Source of the DNA: Atherix ibis
Lineage: Eukaryota > Arthropoda > Insecta > Diptera > Athericidae
Length of the DNA: 64,000 bases
Assembly (NCBI GenBank): GCA_958298945.1
Contig: OY282606.1
Coordinates: forward strand, 71,101,622-71,165,621
Reading direction: 5' to 3'
The notes under the pieces are model-generated. The model was not told the origin of the DNA. It ran no database searches and saw nothing but the letters and a program-made list of their open reading frames with translations. The position numbers and the translations under genes are program-made. Within the stretch, counting starts at the first letter, position 1; each line of letters starts with the position of its first letter. Of the stretch, positions 1-9,485 are shown one piece after another.

Positions 1-720
1 GCGCGCAAGTGGGAACTTATCATTTGCAATCTAAATATATCTTTATATTTCCTACATATACTCTTAATATTCTCCTGATATTTTTCTGTTGACAGGTTTA
101 ACTCATCAAAAAGCGTGTTTAATCTATTTGATTTTCTTGTTACATCTGTATATAAAATCTTGTTTTATTACAGGCGAGTTATGAATATCGCCCTTCATTT
201 ATATTATTATAGTTTCACCACCCATGTTTAATTATACACATAGGATGAAGGTTTCATAATCAATCTTTGCGGAATATTTCACTAGGAAATCTCTTCCTAT
301 TATGCCATCTGTGAATATTTTTATGTTATTGTTGATAACAGCTTCATATTAAACGAGCTCTTTGTATAAATTTGTTGTCTCGTAATAACCGATATTGTAC
401 ATATTTGCCTTTTATTGCGTTATATTTCCTTTAATTAATGAAATGTCTGCGCCCGTGTGTATTAGAAAAGTTAACGGTTGTTTAGTCCTATTGTTTATTA
501 ATTGTATATGATTTAATTTCATTAGATCATGATCATTTTTATTTGGGTGGAATTTCACTCGCTAATTTAGATCTTGCTTTCTTTGACAATCTTCCATACC
601 AAATGAATTCAATTAAATTTCTTGTGTTCTCTTCTCCCAACGTATTATGATACATTTTAACCATTTTTAGGAAATTGAAGGTGGATTGATCTGGCTGTCA
701 TCCATTTAGATAGGTTGAGA
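1..720 (-). mobile_element. decayed Ty3/gypsy-type LTR retrotransposon fragment (gag end and protease)
   Basis: On the minus strand a broken reading frame around 250-500 has the arrangement of a retropepsin. A hydrophobic strand is followed by the active-site tetrad HTGA, where the family has DTGA, then ADISLIK, and about 55 residues later IIGRDFLVKY, the usual flap-proximal motif of gypsy-like proteases. Several in-frame stops interrupt it (for example near 410 and 355), and the catalytic Asp codon reads as His, so the protease is dead. The stretch upstream on the minus strand (500-720) reads like the degenerate end of a gag polyprotein. The element runs off the left edge of the window and no LTR is visible. 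Family assignment rests on these motifs only. Confidence 0.5.
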
Positions 721-1558
721 GTAGGCTGCTGGATTTGGTTGCTTCTTCTCCTCAATTGTTCGTCTTATTATATGAATGGACCCATTATTTGGCAGCAGTT
801 AGAGTAGCCTTATGGATATGGATGCTTCGTCTCGATTCGGTTGGAAAGGGTCATCATGTAGTGTTTTATTTCAGTTATATCTTTATTTATTATTGTTTTG
901 TTTATTATTTTCACTTTAAAATAATATTCTATTTGCAACTGGAACGAAATGTCTTTAATTTACGTCTGATTTTGAGTCGGTTCCTCACCTCACGTTACGT
1001 TCACGTACTATCAACAATAGTTGAAAGAATATTGCCAGAACGAAATTTCGAATATTGCCTCAACGAAATTTACAAAAAAAAATCATTCTGCGCAAATTGT
1101 GATTTTGTTTAAATTTTGCCAACCTAAATTTGAATGATGTTGCAAAAAAGTAAATGGTGGTAGTGGCAATGTACATCTTAATATAAAGCCATTCGTACAA
1201 GATGTACTTGCCTAACATAAATGGTGGATGGTTGCGTTAATCGGATTTTTAAGTTGCATTCATCAGTTTTGATTATGTATAGTCGAACTAATATGCATTG
1301 ATTCGGATTAAGACGTGTTGAATCGTGGAAAACCAATTATATATAGTAATATTAACACTACAGTTCACAAATATTTTACAATTATTTTATAATACAATTA
1401 TTATTTTATATTAGAATTCACATTCAGTTCTATTTATTCTTGTCTTTTAATGCAATCAATTGAATAATTATCTACAATATAAATAATGTAACATATTAGA
1501 CTTAGATTGAAGAACAAGGGAGCAGTAATTATAATATATACTCATTCCGTTAATGATA
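721..1558. other. intergenic, no gene seen
   Basis: AT-rich sequence. A 125-codon open frame at 735-1112 (+) is aromatic-rich, low in complexity and matches nothing I recognise; it probably reads through the degenerate edge of the LTR fragment. No splice structure or promoter supports it. Confidence 0.5.
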
Positions 1559-1623
1559 CGAGGGTCGTTCAATAAGTCCTTAGAAAAAGATGGAAAACAA
1601 CTGTTTTTTTTTTTAAAAAATTT

Positions 1624-2310
1624 TTATTTTTCAACATAATTTCCTTTTAGCTCTATACACTTTTCCAACCGTTTTTCCAAAAATTTTATCCCGTCCAAAA
1701 AATAGGATTTCGGAAGTTCTGCAAAATTTTCATCCGTTTGAGCAATGACGTCCTCGTTGGAAGTGAACCGTCGTCCACCAAGCCATTTCTTCAAATTGGG
1801 GAAAAGAAAATAGTCACTCGGGGCCAAATCTGGTGAATAAGCGGGATGCTGTAACAATTCCATTCTCAATTCTACAATTTTGGCCATGGAAACAGCGCAG
1901 ATGTGCACACGTTTCCACACATTTGAGAGCAAACGCGGCACCCATCTTGCCGAAATTTTTATCACAGACAATTTTTCATGCAAAATTGAAGCGACTGTAC
2001 CTTGTGATATGCCCGTGGCCTCAACTAATTCGCGCACTTTAATTCGCCAATCGTTCAAAATCAGATCGTGGATTTTGTCGATGATTTCAGGAGTAGACAC
2101 CTCAACTGGACGTCCTGAACGATGTTCATCTTTTGTGGATGAATGGCCACGTTTAAATTCATTCACCCAATTGTAAACCGTCGTAAAGACAGGCGCAAAT
2201 GTGCCATGAACTGCATCCAACTCGGCTTTGATTTCTTTCGGGCTTAAGCCTTTCAAATGGAGATGTTTGATGACAGCCTTAAACTCGCTTTTTTCCATTG
2301 TTATGCACAA
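1624..2310 (-). CDS. in-frame deleted mariner transposase (DNA-binding domain plus last catalytic Asp)
   Basis: A 228-residue open frame. Residues 1 to about 125 carry the bipartite helix-turn-helix that binds the terminal repeats (GRPVEVSTPEI linker, then RIKVRELVEATGISQGTVASI). It then jumps from PRLLS to a short unrelated join and resumes at HICAVSMAKIVELRMELLQH, continuing to the normal C-terminus with YSPDLAPSDYF. Compared with the copy at 59550-60074, the deletion removes the segments with the first two catalytic Asp residues (VDETW and HQDNAR), so catalysis is impossible. The frame is nevertheless open from Met to the expected C-terminal KGNYVEK. Such a protein could bind MarA ends without cutting; whether it is expressed is unknown. 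Confidence 0.85.
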   Translation of the reverse strand: MCITMEKSEFKAVIKHLHLKGLSPKEIKAELDAVHGTFAPVFTTVYNWVNEFKRGHSSTKDEHRSGRPVEVSTPEIIDKIHDLILNDWRIKVRELVEATGISQGTVASILHEKLSVIKISARWVPRLLSNVWKRVHICAVSMAKIVELRMELLQHPAYSPDLAPSDYFLFPNLKKWLGGRRFTSNEDVIAQTDENFAELPKSYFLDGIKFLEKRLEKCIELKGNYVEK

Positions 2311-2394
2311 ATAAATGTCGTTAACTTTAATCGACGATATAAATTGACCTACGCTATGGATCGAGCTTTTCTGTCCATAATGCTACTTACAAAT

Positions 2395-2458
2395 CGAGCT
2401 GAAATTTTGACAGCTTTTCTGTCGATCGAGCTGAAATTTTGACAGCTTTTCTGTCGAT
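2395..2458. repeat. 32-bp tandem duplication in the MarA 5' leader
   Basis: The 32-bp unit starting CGAGCTGAAATTTTGACAGC occurs twice head to tail (2395-2426 and 2427-2458), upstream of the transposase start. The copies at 26849 and 59368 show it only once. Confidence 0.85.
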
Positions 2459-2523
2459 AATGCTACCGACACTACGAGCGCAATTTCTCGGATTTTCTGA
2501 GGACTTATTGAACGACCCTCGTA

Positions 2524-3653
2524 CGTTTATTAATTCATAATTCTTATAGTTATACAGAGACATGTGAAAGGCATGGTGGTGCCTACGTGACTAACTTATC
2601 TATTGCTGTGTGGCATTGACGTGTATGAAACATCACGCCACTCGGTTTATACTCATGGCTGGGTGTACTATATATAGATATACTACAAATAACTTAAAGA
2701 AAAATATATAAAAAAACATTCCTCTACACTGACTTTGGCTAGAGAATTTTATAAAACTTTGTAAAGATTGACTCAGTACATACTGTAGCGATCAATACAC
2801 TATACCCCGAAAGATTTTTTAAGAGTTCCGTACACTACTTCAATGGGCTTAGCCAATGAGTTCTTCTTATCGGGCTACTTATGAGTATTTTTCATTTCAC
2901 CGTATCACGAACAATTTTTGTCATCGAAGGTGTGAATGCATGATTTTTCAGCATGAGGTTCCAATCCACATTTGCACCGTACCAAAATGTGATATTTATG
3001 GCATCTCATTGTGAAAGAGAATCATGCTTCCACGGATAATCGTAGGTGGAACAACGTCCATATTGACTTTCCGTATTGCAGATAATATTTTTGTGCACTG
3101 ATTCAATAAACTGTCTTAGACAAGTCAAATACCGTAGCCAAGAACCCAGTGATCGACACCATATAATTACGGTAAGCAATTTAAAAATATTAAAAAACCT
3201 AATGCAAATCAACGCGACAAAAGTCTAACCGCTCTCACTGAATACTCAAAGTAGATTAATCGATTTTGATGTTTTTTCAATAAATATAATTTCAAGTAAA
3301 TTTATAAATTATAAGCCTTAGTAATATTTAAAAATAAAAGTAATATTACTCATTAAATATTAATTTTCTAAAAATATCAATTCAAATCAAACAAAAAGCG
3401 CATCACAAAATACAATTCCGCACATTTTACTCACCACTCCTGAGCGTATTCGAGAATTCCACAACAGCAGATTGTGGTGAATAAAATTGATGTTACATAG
3501 AATGGGTTGAAGTGAGAAACGTCAAAATTTTGTGTGGTTAGAAGAGTATTGTTATTGTGTTGGGATAAGTTAGAAAGTTTCTTCGGTTCGACGTTTTATT
3601 TAGAATTTTTTAAACTAATACGATTGCGATAGTCATAATAAGAACGAAAAAAT
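2524..3653. other. intergenic, with the 5' flank of SNAPC3 at its right end
   Basis: No coding sequence is recognisable between MarA and SNAPC3. The last 100-150 bp must hold the SNAPC3 promoter and leader, but I see no TATA box at a usable distance. Confidence 0.5.
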
Positions 3654-4805
3654 ATGGAACAAATATACAGACGAGTTGTAACAGACATGGTAAATGTGAA
3701 GGAATGGTATACGAAGTACAAAAATAATTTGTTTTTCGGTGAAAATAACTGCTTTCCCAGCAATGACACCGAACTAAAGAAAGCGATCAATTTTTCCGAA
3801 TCAGATGAAAAATTCAGCGAATTGCTACGCTCACTTTCATGTAAAAATAATCTTAAAGAGTTAGGAGTACGAATTGAAAATTTCCATAGGAATAAGGTTT
3901 GTCTGAACAGAGAAGTAATTCTCGAAATACCACCATCAAAAACTGGATTGAAAACATTGGAGTTGCTCGTCAACTGTGATTTAAAAAAGAAGAGGAAAAT
4001 TTTCGGAAAATCACTTTATAGTTATCAATTTCCTAATATTGCGACAAACAGAGATGAACCCAATCTTAAGCCTTATGAAGACATAGTACTTTCTATACGG
4101 GTTTACCACCCGTTTGGATGTATAGCCGGTTGGCGGTCAAAAGGACCGAAGTTTGCTGAAGAATTCCTAGTACTTGGTTCACAAAGACTAACTGAATTTA
4201 GAGATAAGATTTCATGTAAAAACACTGGACCATTTTATGATGTAAGCGAACATTTAGATAAAGTGATAAGCCTAAGGGATACAGATCCTGGTTTCTTTTT
4301 CGTTACGGACACATTTTACAATGATACGAGAGATCCACACAATCCTGACTACTCGAAAGTTATTTTGAATTGGACCAAAACAAGGGAGGATAATTTTAGT
4401 ATACCATTTAAAACTGCATTAATGCAGGAAACGACATTCAGCGACTTGACTTTCAGACTGGGCTATCCACAAGTTTATCAGCATCAAGGCAACTGTGAGC
4501 ATCTTTTCACATTCTCATCAATGCATCTACTTTCGCCTCAAGACGACTTGGTCGCATCCCATTATCCAATTCGGAACTCTTTGAACGGAGAATCATCTAT
4601 AAACTGCGACATTTGCGGTGACAAAGAATACAGTCATATTGTTCTAGATAGCCCATTACATCTGCATCAATGCGCTTATTTGTGCAGAACGTGCTTAGAA
4701 TCATTTCACTACGTTGATAAGAAAAAAGTCGGCAACTTCAGGGCATACAAAGTGAATCAAAACGAATTCCTCGACGTTATGCAACTTCCGGAAGGAAGCG
4801 AATGA
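3654..4805 (+). CDS. SNAPC3: snRNA-activating protein complex subunit 3 (SNAP50/Pbp49)
   Basis: An uninterrupted 383-residue frame with no intron. In the family this protein is a core subunit of the SNAPc/PBP complex, which binds the proximal sequence element of snRNA promoters and recruits RNA polymerase II or III in the nucleus. The C-terminal third has the diagnostic zinc-binding module: CDIC at 318-321, His328, His336/338, C340, C344 and C347, then SFHY and the closing VGNFRAYKV. Preceding segments (LSIRVYHPFG near 145-160, FFFVTDTFYNDTRDP near 230-245, LTFRLGYPQVYQHQGNCEHLFTF near 280) follow the conserved family core in order. The start is the first Met in the frame, and the length suits insect members. 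It converges on the selenoprotein-F gene. Identification is from family motifs, not from a search. Confidence 0.9.
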   Translation: MEQIYRRVVTDMVNVKEWYTKYKNNLFFGENNCFPSNDTELKKAINFSESDEKFSELLRSLSCKNNLKELGVRIENFHRNKVCLNREVILEIPPSKTGLKTLELLVNCDLKKKRKIFGKSLYSYQFPNIATNRDEPNLKPYEDIVLSIRVYHPFGCIAGWRSKGPKFAEEFLVLGSQRLTEFRDKISCKNTGPFYDVSEHLDKVISLRDTDPGFFFVTDTFYNDTRDPHNPDYSKVILNWTKTREDNFSIPFKTALMQETTFSDLTFRLGYPQVYQHQGNCEHLFTFSSMHLLSPQDDLVASHYPIRNSLNGESSINCDICGDKEYSHIVLDSPLHLHQCAYLCRTCLESFHYVDKKKVGNFRAYKVNQNEFLDVMQLPEGSE

Positions 4806-4864
4806 ATTCAACATAAGAAAATTTTAATTTTAAATAATTCTCTTTGATAATATGATAAGGTTCA

Positions 4865-4870
4865 AATAAA
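4865..4870 (+). terminator. polyadenylation signal AATAAA of SNAPC3
   Basis: AATAAA lies 59 bp after the SNAPC3 stop codon, followed by T/G-rich sequence. Confidence 0.65.
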
Positions 4871-4898
4871 TTTACGGAGAAAAGTTAATTTGTGTATA

Positions 4899-4904
4899 TT
4901 TATT
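4899..4904 (-). terminator. polyadenylation signal AATAAA (minus strand) of SELENOF
   Basis: The complement TTTATT lies 107 bp beyond the SELENOF stop codon and only about 30 bp from the SNAPC3 signal on the other strand, so the two 3' ends should meet or overlap. Confidence 0.6.
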
Positions 4905-5010
4905 TCGTAACAATCACTTAACACAAAGAAAACCAAGTAATTTGAAATAATTTCAAAAAAATGGAATTGGAGTCTTAGTAATAATTGCCATTATATCAAC
5001 TACTAATAAG

Positions 5011-5638
5011 TTATACACGATTTGTTTTGAGATAGTCCCTATCCTTATCATCGGCTACTTTTTCCAGATGAGTTTCGAAAAATTCTTGGACAGTGTCCGT
5101 ATTCCACTTATTGATTGAGAGTGTTTCCTTTACGTTGCCATCGCTGTCGAGCAATTTAACAGTTGGATCTAAGCCTCGTACGTACTTTATTTGTAGATTC
5201 GGAAATTTCGACGGCCTATCACTTTTGATGAATGCTTGAATTTGAGGATATGCGCCAAATTTGCACGTACAAACTTCGAGCACGGCTTTTGGGTAACGTC
5301 GTGATGCCCTACTGTTCTCGTCCTCCTGGCAGCATTCCTCACAATGTTCTCTGAAATTTTTGTCTCGCTTGATTTTCTAATACTTAATTTAGGTTATAAT
5401 CAATTACTTAATAACTTCTAATCCAAACTCATCTAGGGAATCGCATGATGAACACATTAACTGTGGTTTCAAAAATCCCAATTCCTTACAATCCTCGGCA
5501 GAATATTCTGCAAAACCGAAATTCTACAACAAAGAAGACAACTTAAATTTTCCGCTTTAAAGATTAAAAACATTTCAAATTTTAATTTACATTATAAATT
5601 CCTAGCACTAATCCTGTAATTAGTAATAATTTTGCCAT
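5011..5638 (-). CDS. SELENOF: selenoprotein F (Sep15) homologue, Cys form, three exons
   Basis: Three exons join into a 167-residue protein: 5638-5591 (ATG and signal peptide MAKLLLITGLVLGIYN), 5523-5408, and 5350-5011. The two introns (5590-5524 and 5407-5351) have GT donors and AG acceptors, with phases that fit (0 and 2). The family is an ER-lumen thioredoxin-like oxidoreductase that partners the glycoprotein glucosyltransferase UGGT. The N-terminal half holds the Cys-rich UGGT-binding region (C28, C40-x2-C43, C58-x2-C61-C62). The C-terminal half is the thioredoxin-like domain, with PQIQAFIKSDRP, LQIKYVRGLDPTVKLLD and LSINKWNTDTVQEF. The redox motif is C82-T-C84, where vertebrate members have C-G-Sec, so no UGA recoding or SECIS element is needed. 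Length is normal (about 165 in vertebrates). There is no ER-retention tail. Confidence 0.93.
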
Positions 5639-6309
5639 GATTTATCGAAAGGGAATATCAAAAGTCGCACGTCACCGGATACAATCAAAACACAGTTTCT
5701 GTCAGTAATTTGACAGTTAATGTTATAAACACGAAGTTGAATACAATTGCTCCGAAATAGTCAGGACAAAAACCACAAATAGCAAACATTTAAACGCAAA
5801 TATTTGTTTTTGGGTATTTTCACATGAGAATTTATGTTCACCACAAAACGACGTCCCACACACACCTTTTCTAAAATCGTTTGGGAAAAAACACCTTTTA
5901 GAGTACCATGTTTTTAAGTGAGGCAGTAAATATTGTTGTTAACATTAACACTCGTAGAAAAGTTGTGCGACGTTAATTACTGCGGTTAAAATAAATACTT
6001 GTGTAAAAATGCCCATTTGATGCGTTCTTCTTACAGTTTCAGAAAAACCGTTGAATTCATTTTTATAACGATATTTTGAAAAGTTATGTAAATTGTTTGA
6101 AACTTTTCGAAAAGATACATGAAATTTTCCATAAACATACTAAAAAAAGTAACAATATCGGAGCTATTTTTTAAAAAAATTTATGTTTTAATAATTAGAA
6201 GAAATTTTTCTGTTCTTAAATTATAATTTCGCTGACCAAAAATAAAGTTATATGCATTATTGTCGAACACAATGAGGTTCACGAAGAGTTGCATTAAGTA
6301 ATTACTGGA
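5639..6309. other. intergenic, 5' flank of SELENOF, no gene seen
   Basis: AT-rich. The first 100 bp should contain the SELENOF leader and promoter (minus strand), but no clear core-promoter motif stands out. Confidence 0.45.
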
Positions 6310-7540
6310 CTTCCAACATTTTTCGATAGCAATGGCGTTGATCCAAAGAACTTTCCATCAACTAGTGCAGGAAAATAAAGCGATTATATATCTCAAAATA
6401 GTTCAATAATTATGTGTCAAATTTATATTGGTCTTACAATCGGAAAAACTTCGGAAATTATAAATAAATGTCGAAAAACCCCAGATGGAGATGCAGTAGT
6501 GTATAAAGAAGAACACGAATTACGATGCACTACATGCAATAAACGCACTGTTGTAAAAATAAAGAATTAAGTGCGCACTTTGCTATAATAACAAATACAA
6601 AAAAAGCTTTATGGAAATTCTAAAAAAAATTGGGTTTTTTTGGGGGATTAAAACGTGTTAAAAATCCAAATTTATTTTTAAAAAAAATATTTTTAAACAA
6701 TTTCTTTAATTCCAAATACTTTTGTATATTGAAGAATTTATTTTAAAGGCTTTATAGTCTATTTTGAAGGTAGATTAAAAATTTTAATTTACTGCCATTT
6801 TGGTTAGTTGTAATTCATCAATTAATATTTGCTTTATAATCTTCAACAACTTGTAATTTTTGTAAACGGATTTTACGAAACTAATTCATCAATTTCTATG
6901 ACGTTTAGCAAATTAAGTAAAATGTTGCAACGGAATAACTTGCCTGAAAATTGCACTGTTTATTGTATAGTGTATAATATTGAAGAACATGGAACAGTAT
7001 TGTGTAGACCAAAATCTGGTTCAATTGAAAATATTACTGCTGTGAGATTATTCCTAATTTCCATTAGACATTGCGCACAATTATTCAATCTTTTATTAAC
7101 TGTTTGTATAGAACATTTTGTATAAATATTTTCATTTATACCTCAAAGAGCAAAAATGTTGAAGGAGAAACCACTCCTTCCAATATACGCCAATGGCAAC
7201 AGAGCAAAATGTTGTAACAGGAAACAACTCTGATAATTATCAAAAAAAGTGTGCTGACAATGCTATTATAACGATTGGATAAAGACAGATGCTACAAAAC
7301 ATTTTCGGCCTAGACTAATTGGAGCTACACCATATTTGGTTCTAACAGAATATCATTACATCACACACTGGCGACCAATATTTTTTAACGTATTCTTTCG
7401 AAAAGTGGAAATGGCAACTGGGCACTTCGCTGTCTTCCGAAATTTTCCTGTGAACGCGCTTAAAAAAAAGTTAAGACTGAAGACAATTGGAAAGCTCAAA
7501 CAAAACAATCGCAATGAAACCAATAGAATAAATTGAAAAT
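6310..7540 (+). other. unassigned coding-like remnants, including a 52-codon ORF at 6412-6570
   Basis: The frame from about 6310 reads as protein-like sequence through one TAA (near 6376) into an ATG-started 52-codon ORF (6412-6570). That ORF has a mixed polar composition and ends ELRCTTCNKRTVVKIKN, with a Cys-x2-Cys pair. Further frames at about 6835-7125 and 7340-7536 also look less random than their surroundings, with Cys and Trp residues and balanced composition. I recognise no family. They may be exons of a decayed mobile element or a dead gene; none has clean splice boundaries. Confidence 0.25.
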
Positions 7541-7852
7541 TTTATAAAAACCTTTTAAAAAATATCATAAAAAAAGCAGACATTTGCTAGAAGTCCCACA
7601 GTTGGCTATTTAGCAGAGCTTATTTTCCATATTAAATTCTCAAGTCTACATGAACGAATTTTATCAACTAAATCAGTTTTTTAGTTCAATCCAAATTTAT
7701 TTAAAAAAAATTGTTGTCATCTTAAAAAAACCATGTATTATAGAATAATTAAAATTATTTTAATTAAATAATTTTATTCAATAATTAGTAAAAATGGATT
7801 TGTTAACTATTAATTATAGAAAAGAAAAAATTAAAATAAATCAAATTTTTTT
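7541..7852. other. intergenic, no gene seen
   Basis: AT-rich with several A/T runs; nothing recognised. Confidence 0.5.
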
Positions 7853-7862
7853 TTTATTTATT
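7853..7862 (-). terminator. overlapping polyadenylation signals at the end of the terminal exon
   Basis: The complement of the plus-strand TTTATTTATT gives two overlapping AATAAA hexamers that include the stop codon. A run of about ten A follows on the minus strand, so either the 3' UTR is very short or the tract marks an old retro-insertion. Confidence 0.4.
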
Positions 7863-8097
7863 CCATTTTATGATTATCGTGATTATCATCAACGGCGTGA
7901 TAACTGGGAGTATAGTCTAGGCCTACTAATTGAAAGAGTGCCTGAAGTCGCGGTTTTGCGCTGTGATCATCCAGTTTGACAAACTCAGAATATATTGTGC
8001 GGTCAATTTTAGGCACAAGCGGGCATTCGTGGTAGTAAGCGTCCATCCTTATGTAAAGGGCTAAAGGTTTTTCAGAGGATCCTCTTCTCGATCGTGG
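7858..8097 (-). CDS. terminal exon of an unrecognised protein-coding gene
   Basis: From an AG acceptor (8099-8098) the minus strand is open for 79 codons to TAA at 7858-7860. The sequence is gene-like: EKPLALYIRMDAYYHECPLVPKIDRT, then EFVKLDDHSAKPRLQALFQLVGLDY and a His/Asp-rich tail. It has no homopolymer bias and its GC content is clearly above the flanks. An AATAAA on the minus strand overlaps the stop codon and is followed by an A-tract. The reading frame does not continue upstream of the AG, where a mariner end begins 6 bp away, so upstream exons must lie beyond the hybrid mariner or have been lost. A 36-codon open stretch starting at an ATG near 9594 (-), just beyond the mariner, is a weak candidate for an upstream piece. 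I do not recognise the protein. A dead fragment of a gene is possible. Confidence 0.5.
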   Translation of the reverse strand, partial: PRSRRGSSEKPLALYIRMDAYYHECPLVPKIDRTIYSEFVKLDDHSAKPRLQALFQLVGLDYTPSYHAVDDNHDNHKME

Positions 8098-8261
8098 CTA
8101 ATACGATGTCTGTTCAAAAAGTATCGCGGATTTTGAATTTCCGCGGATTACGTATATTCGATTTTCGATTTTTTTTGTGGCGTTATGTTGGTACTCATGT
8201 TTCTCAATTATGCCGACAAGTTCGGTCATTTTGAATGCTCAGTTAATTTTTAACAGCTGCT

Positions 8262-8776
8262 TTGCTAGCACGTGTTTTGACTCGTCTTCGATCTTTGCTC
8301 ATTTTCGACCAAAAACAGCATAGCATTAACATTGCTATGTGTATGGAGCTGTTGGACTCTGTCGGCGACGACCCAAATTTGCTGCAGAGGGTCATAACTG
8401 GTGACAAATCATGGGTTTATGGTTATAACGTGGAAACTAAAGCTCAATTATCATAATGGAAGCTGCCGCACGAGCAAAGACCGAAAAAAGCGCGCCAAAT
8501 TCGGTCGAATGTGAAGGTTTTGCTTACAGTTTTCTTCGATTGCAAGGGCGTGTTATATCATGAGTTCTTGCCAGGGGGTAGAACGGTCAATAAGGAATAT
8601 TACCTGCATGTTATGCGCAAGTTGCTCGAACCAATCCGCCAGAAACGCCAGGATTTGTGGAGGAACAAAAATTGGCTTTTGCACCATGATAACGCCCCTG
8701 CTCACGAATCGTTGCTTGTGCGCGAATTTTTTGCCAAAAACAACACACTAATAATGCCGCAGCTACCGCAGCCACC
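8262..8776 (+). pseudogene. MarC transposase fragment
   Basis: The frame carries FDQKQHSINIAM, then VITGDKSWVYGY (catalytic region with DK for DE), an in-frame stop at about 8454-8456, then VKVLLTVFFDCKG, GGRTVNKEYYLHVM and WLLHHDNAPAHESLLVREF with the second catalytic Asp. It ends in the hybrid junction after NNTLIMPQ, before the third Asp. The N-terminal DNA-binding domain is missing: the leader joins directly to the middle of the protein. Confidence 0.85.
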
Positions 8777-9330
8777 AAACGCACAGCGTCTATTTCCGTC
8801 CGAAGCGATTTGGTCTTGGGGAAGATGTTGATGGTTGGCCGGGATCAACCCAGGATTTCTTGCTTATAGTATTCTCGAAATACCATATATCCACTTTCCA
8901 TCGACTGTCACAATCCGATGCAGGAACGACTTTCTTTTTTGTCTAGCAAGCAAGATTTCGCATGTGTTTTGGCGTAGATCCATCTGCCTATCGTTCAATT
9001 CATGTGGCACCCATATCCGATCTTTTCAATCTTTCCCGTGGCACGGAGACACATGTAAATGGCTGGTTGAGTAACACTTAATTGTTCCGCGAGCATTTTT
9101 TTTGCGATTGAGTATCGGCCGATTTTCACGCTTCTTGTCCTACAAGTCAAAATTGCCGTCTTTGAACCTACGAAACCAATCTCGGCACGTTGTTTCTCAT
9201 AAAGCACTGTCTCCATAGGCCTCCATAAGCATTCGATTAGATTCGGCAGCCGATTTCTTCAAATTGAAGCAGAAAAGCAGAGCTTCCCGCATATGCTCTT
9301 TTTCTGGCACAAAACTACACATGATCACCA
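8772..9330 (-). pseudogene. MarD (mauritiana-subfamily) transposase fragment
   Basis: On the minus strand, pieces match the longer MarD copy at 43811-45061: the N-terminal MSSFVPEKEHM region near 9320, the RAEIGFVGSKTAILTC segment (frameshifted), LAEQLSVTQPAI, and the catalytic TVDGKWIY region near 8890. Frameshifts and small deletions separate the blocks. The part after the first catalytic Asp is lost at the hybrid junction. Confidence 0.75.
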
Positions 9331-9485
9331 AAGGAAAAATGTATGTTGTTGTACGAAGTTTCTGACAATGTCAACTGATTAATGTTGACAGATGTCAAAG
9401 TCATAAAAAAAAGTATTGCGTGTCCATGGTAGCTTAATACGCTCACTCACGCCATCTATGACCAAATTTGAGCTTATATACCTGG

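Larger units (their letters stand above)
1559..2521 (-). mobile_element. mariner element MarA copy 1 (irritans-like), internally deleted
   Basis: The ends are inverted repeats beginning CGAGGGTCGTTCAATAAG, seen at 1559 and in reverse complement ending at 2521. Each is flanked by a TA dinucleotide (1557-1558 and 2522-2523), the normal mariner target duplication. At 963 bp it is shorter than the 1227 bp of copy 2 at 26849 because part of the transposase gene is missing. Both terminal repeats are intact, so it could be mobilised by a transposase supplied elsewhere. Confidence 0.93.
8104..9485. mobile_element. hybrid mariner: MarC left part joined to MarD right part
   Basis: The left end (8104, after TA at 8102-8103) is a MarC terminal repeat containing GTCTGTTCAAAAAGTATCGCG. 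The right end (9485, before TA at 9486-9487) is a MarD terminal repeat reading AGCTTATATACCTGG. MarC sequence runs plus-sense to 8772-8776 and MarD sequence runs minus-sense from there. The join is at CCACC, which occurs in both parents at the equivalent place, so it looks like a microhomology junction. The two parents belong to different mariner subfamilies. Confidence 0.85.

Noticed and set aside
735..1112. 125-codon plus-strand frame
   Set aside because: Low-complexity aromatic composition, no homologue, no promoter or splice context.
3596..3973. 125-codon minus-strand frame
   Set aside because: Antisense shadow of SNAPC3 with no own motif.
4805..5011. Possible SECIS element for SELENOF
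   Set aside because: The protein has Cys at the Sec position and the 3' UTR shows no recognisable SECIS core.
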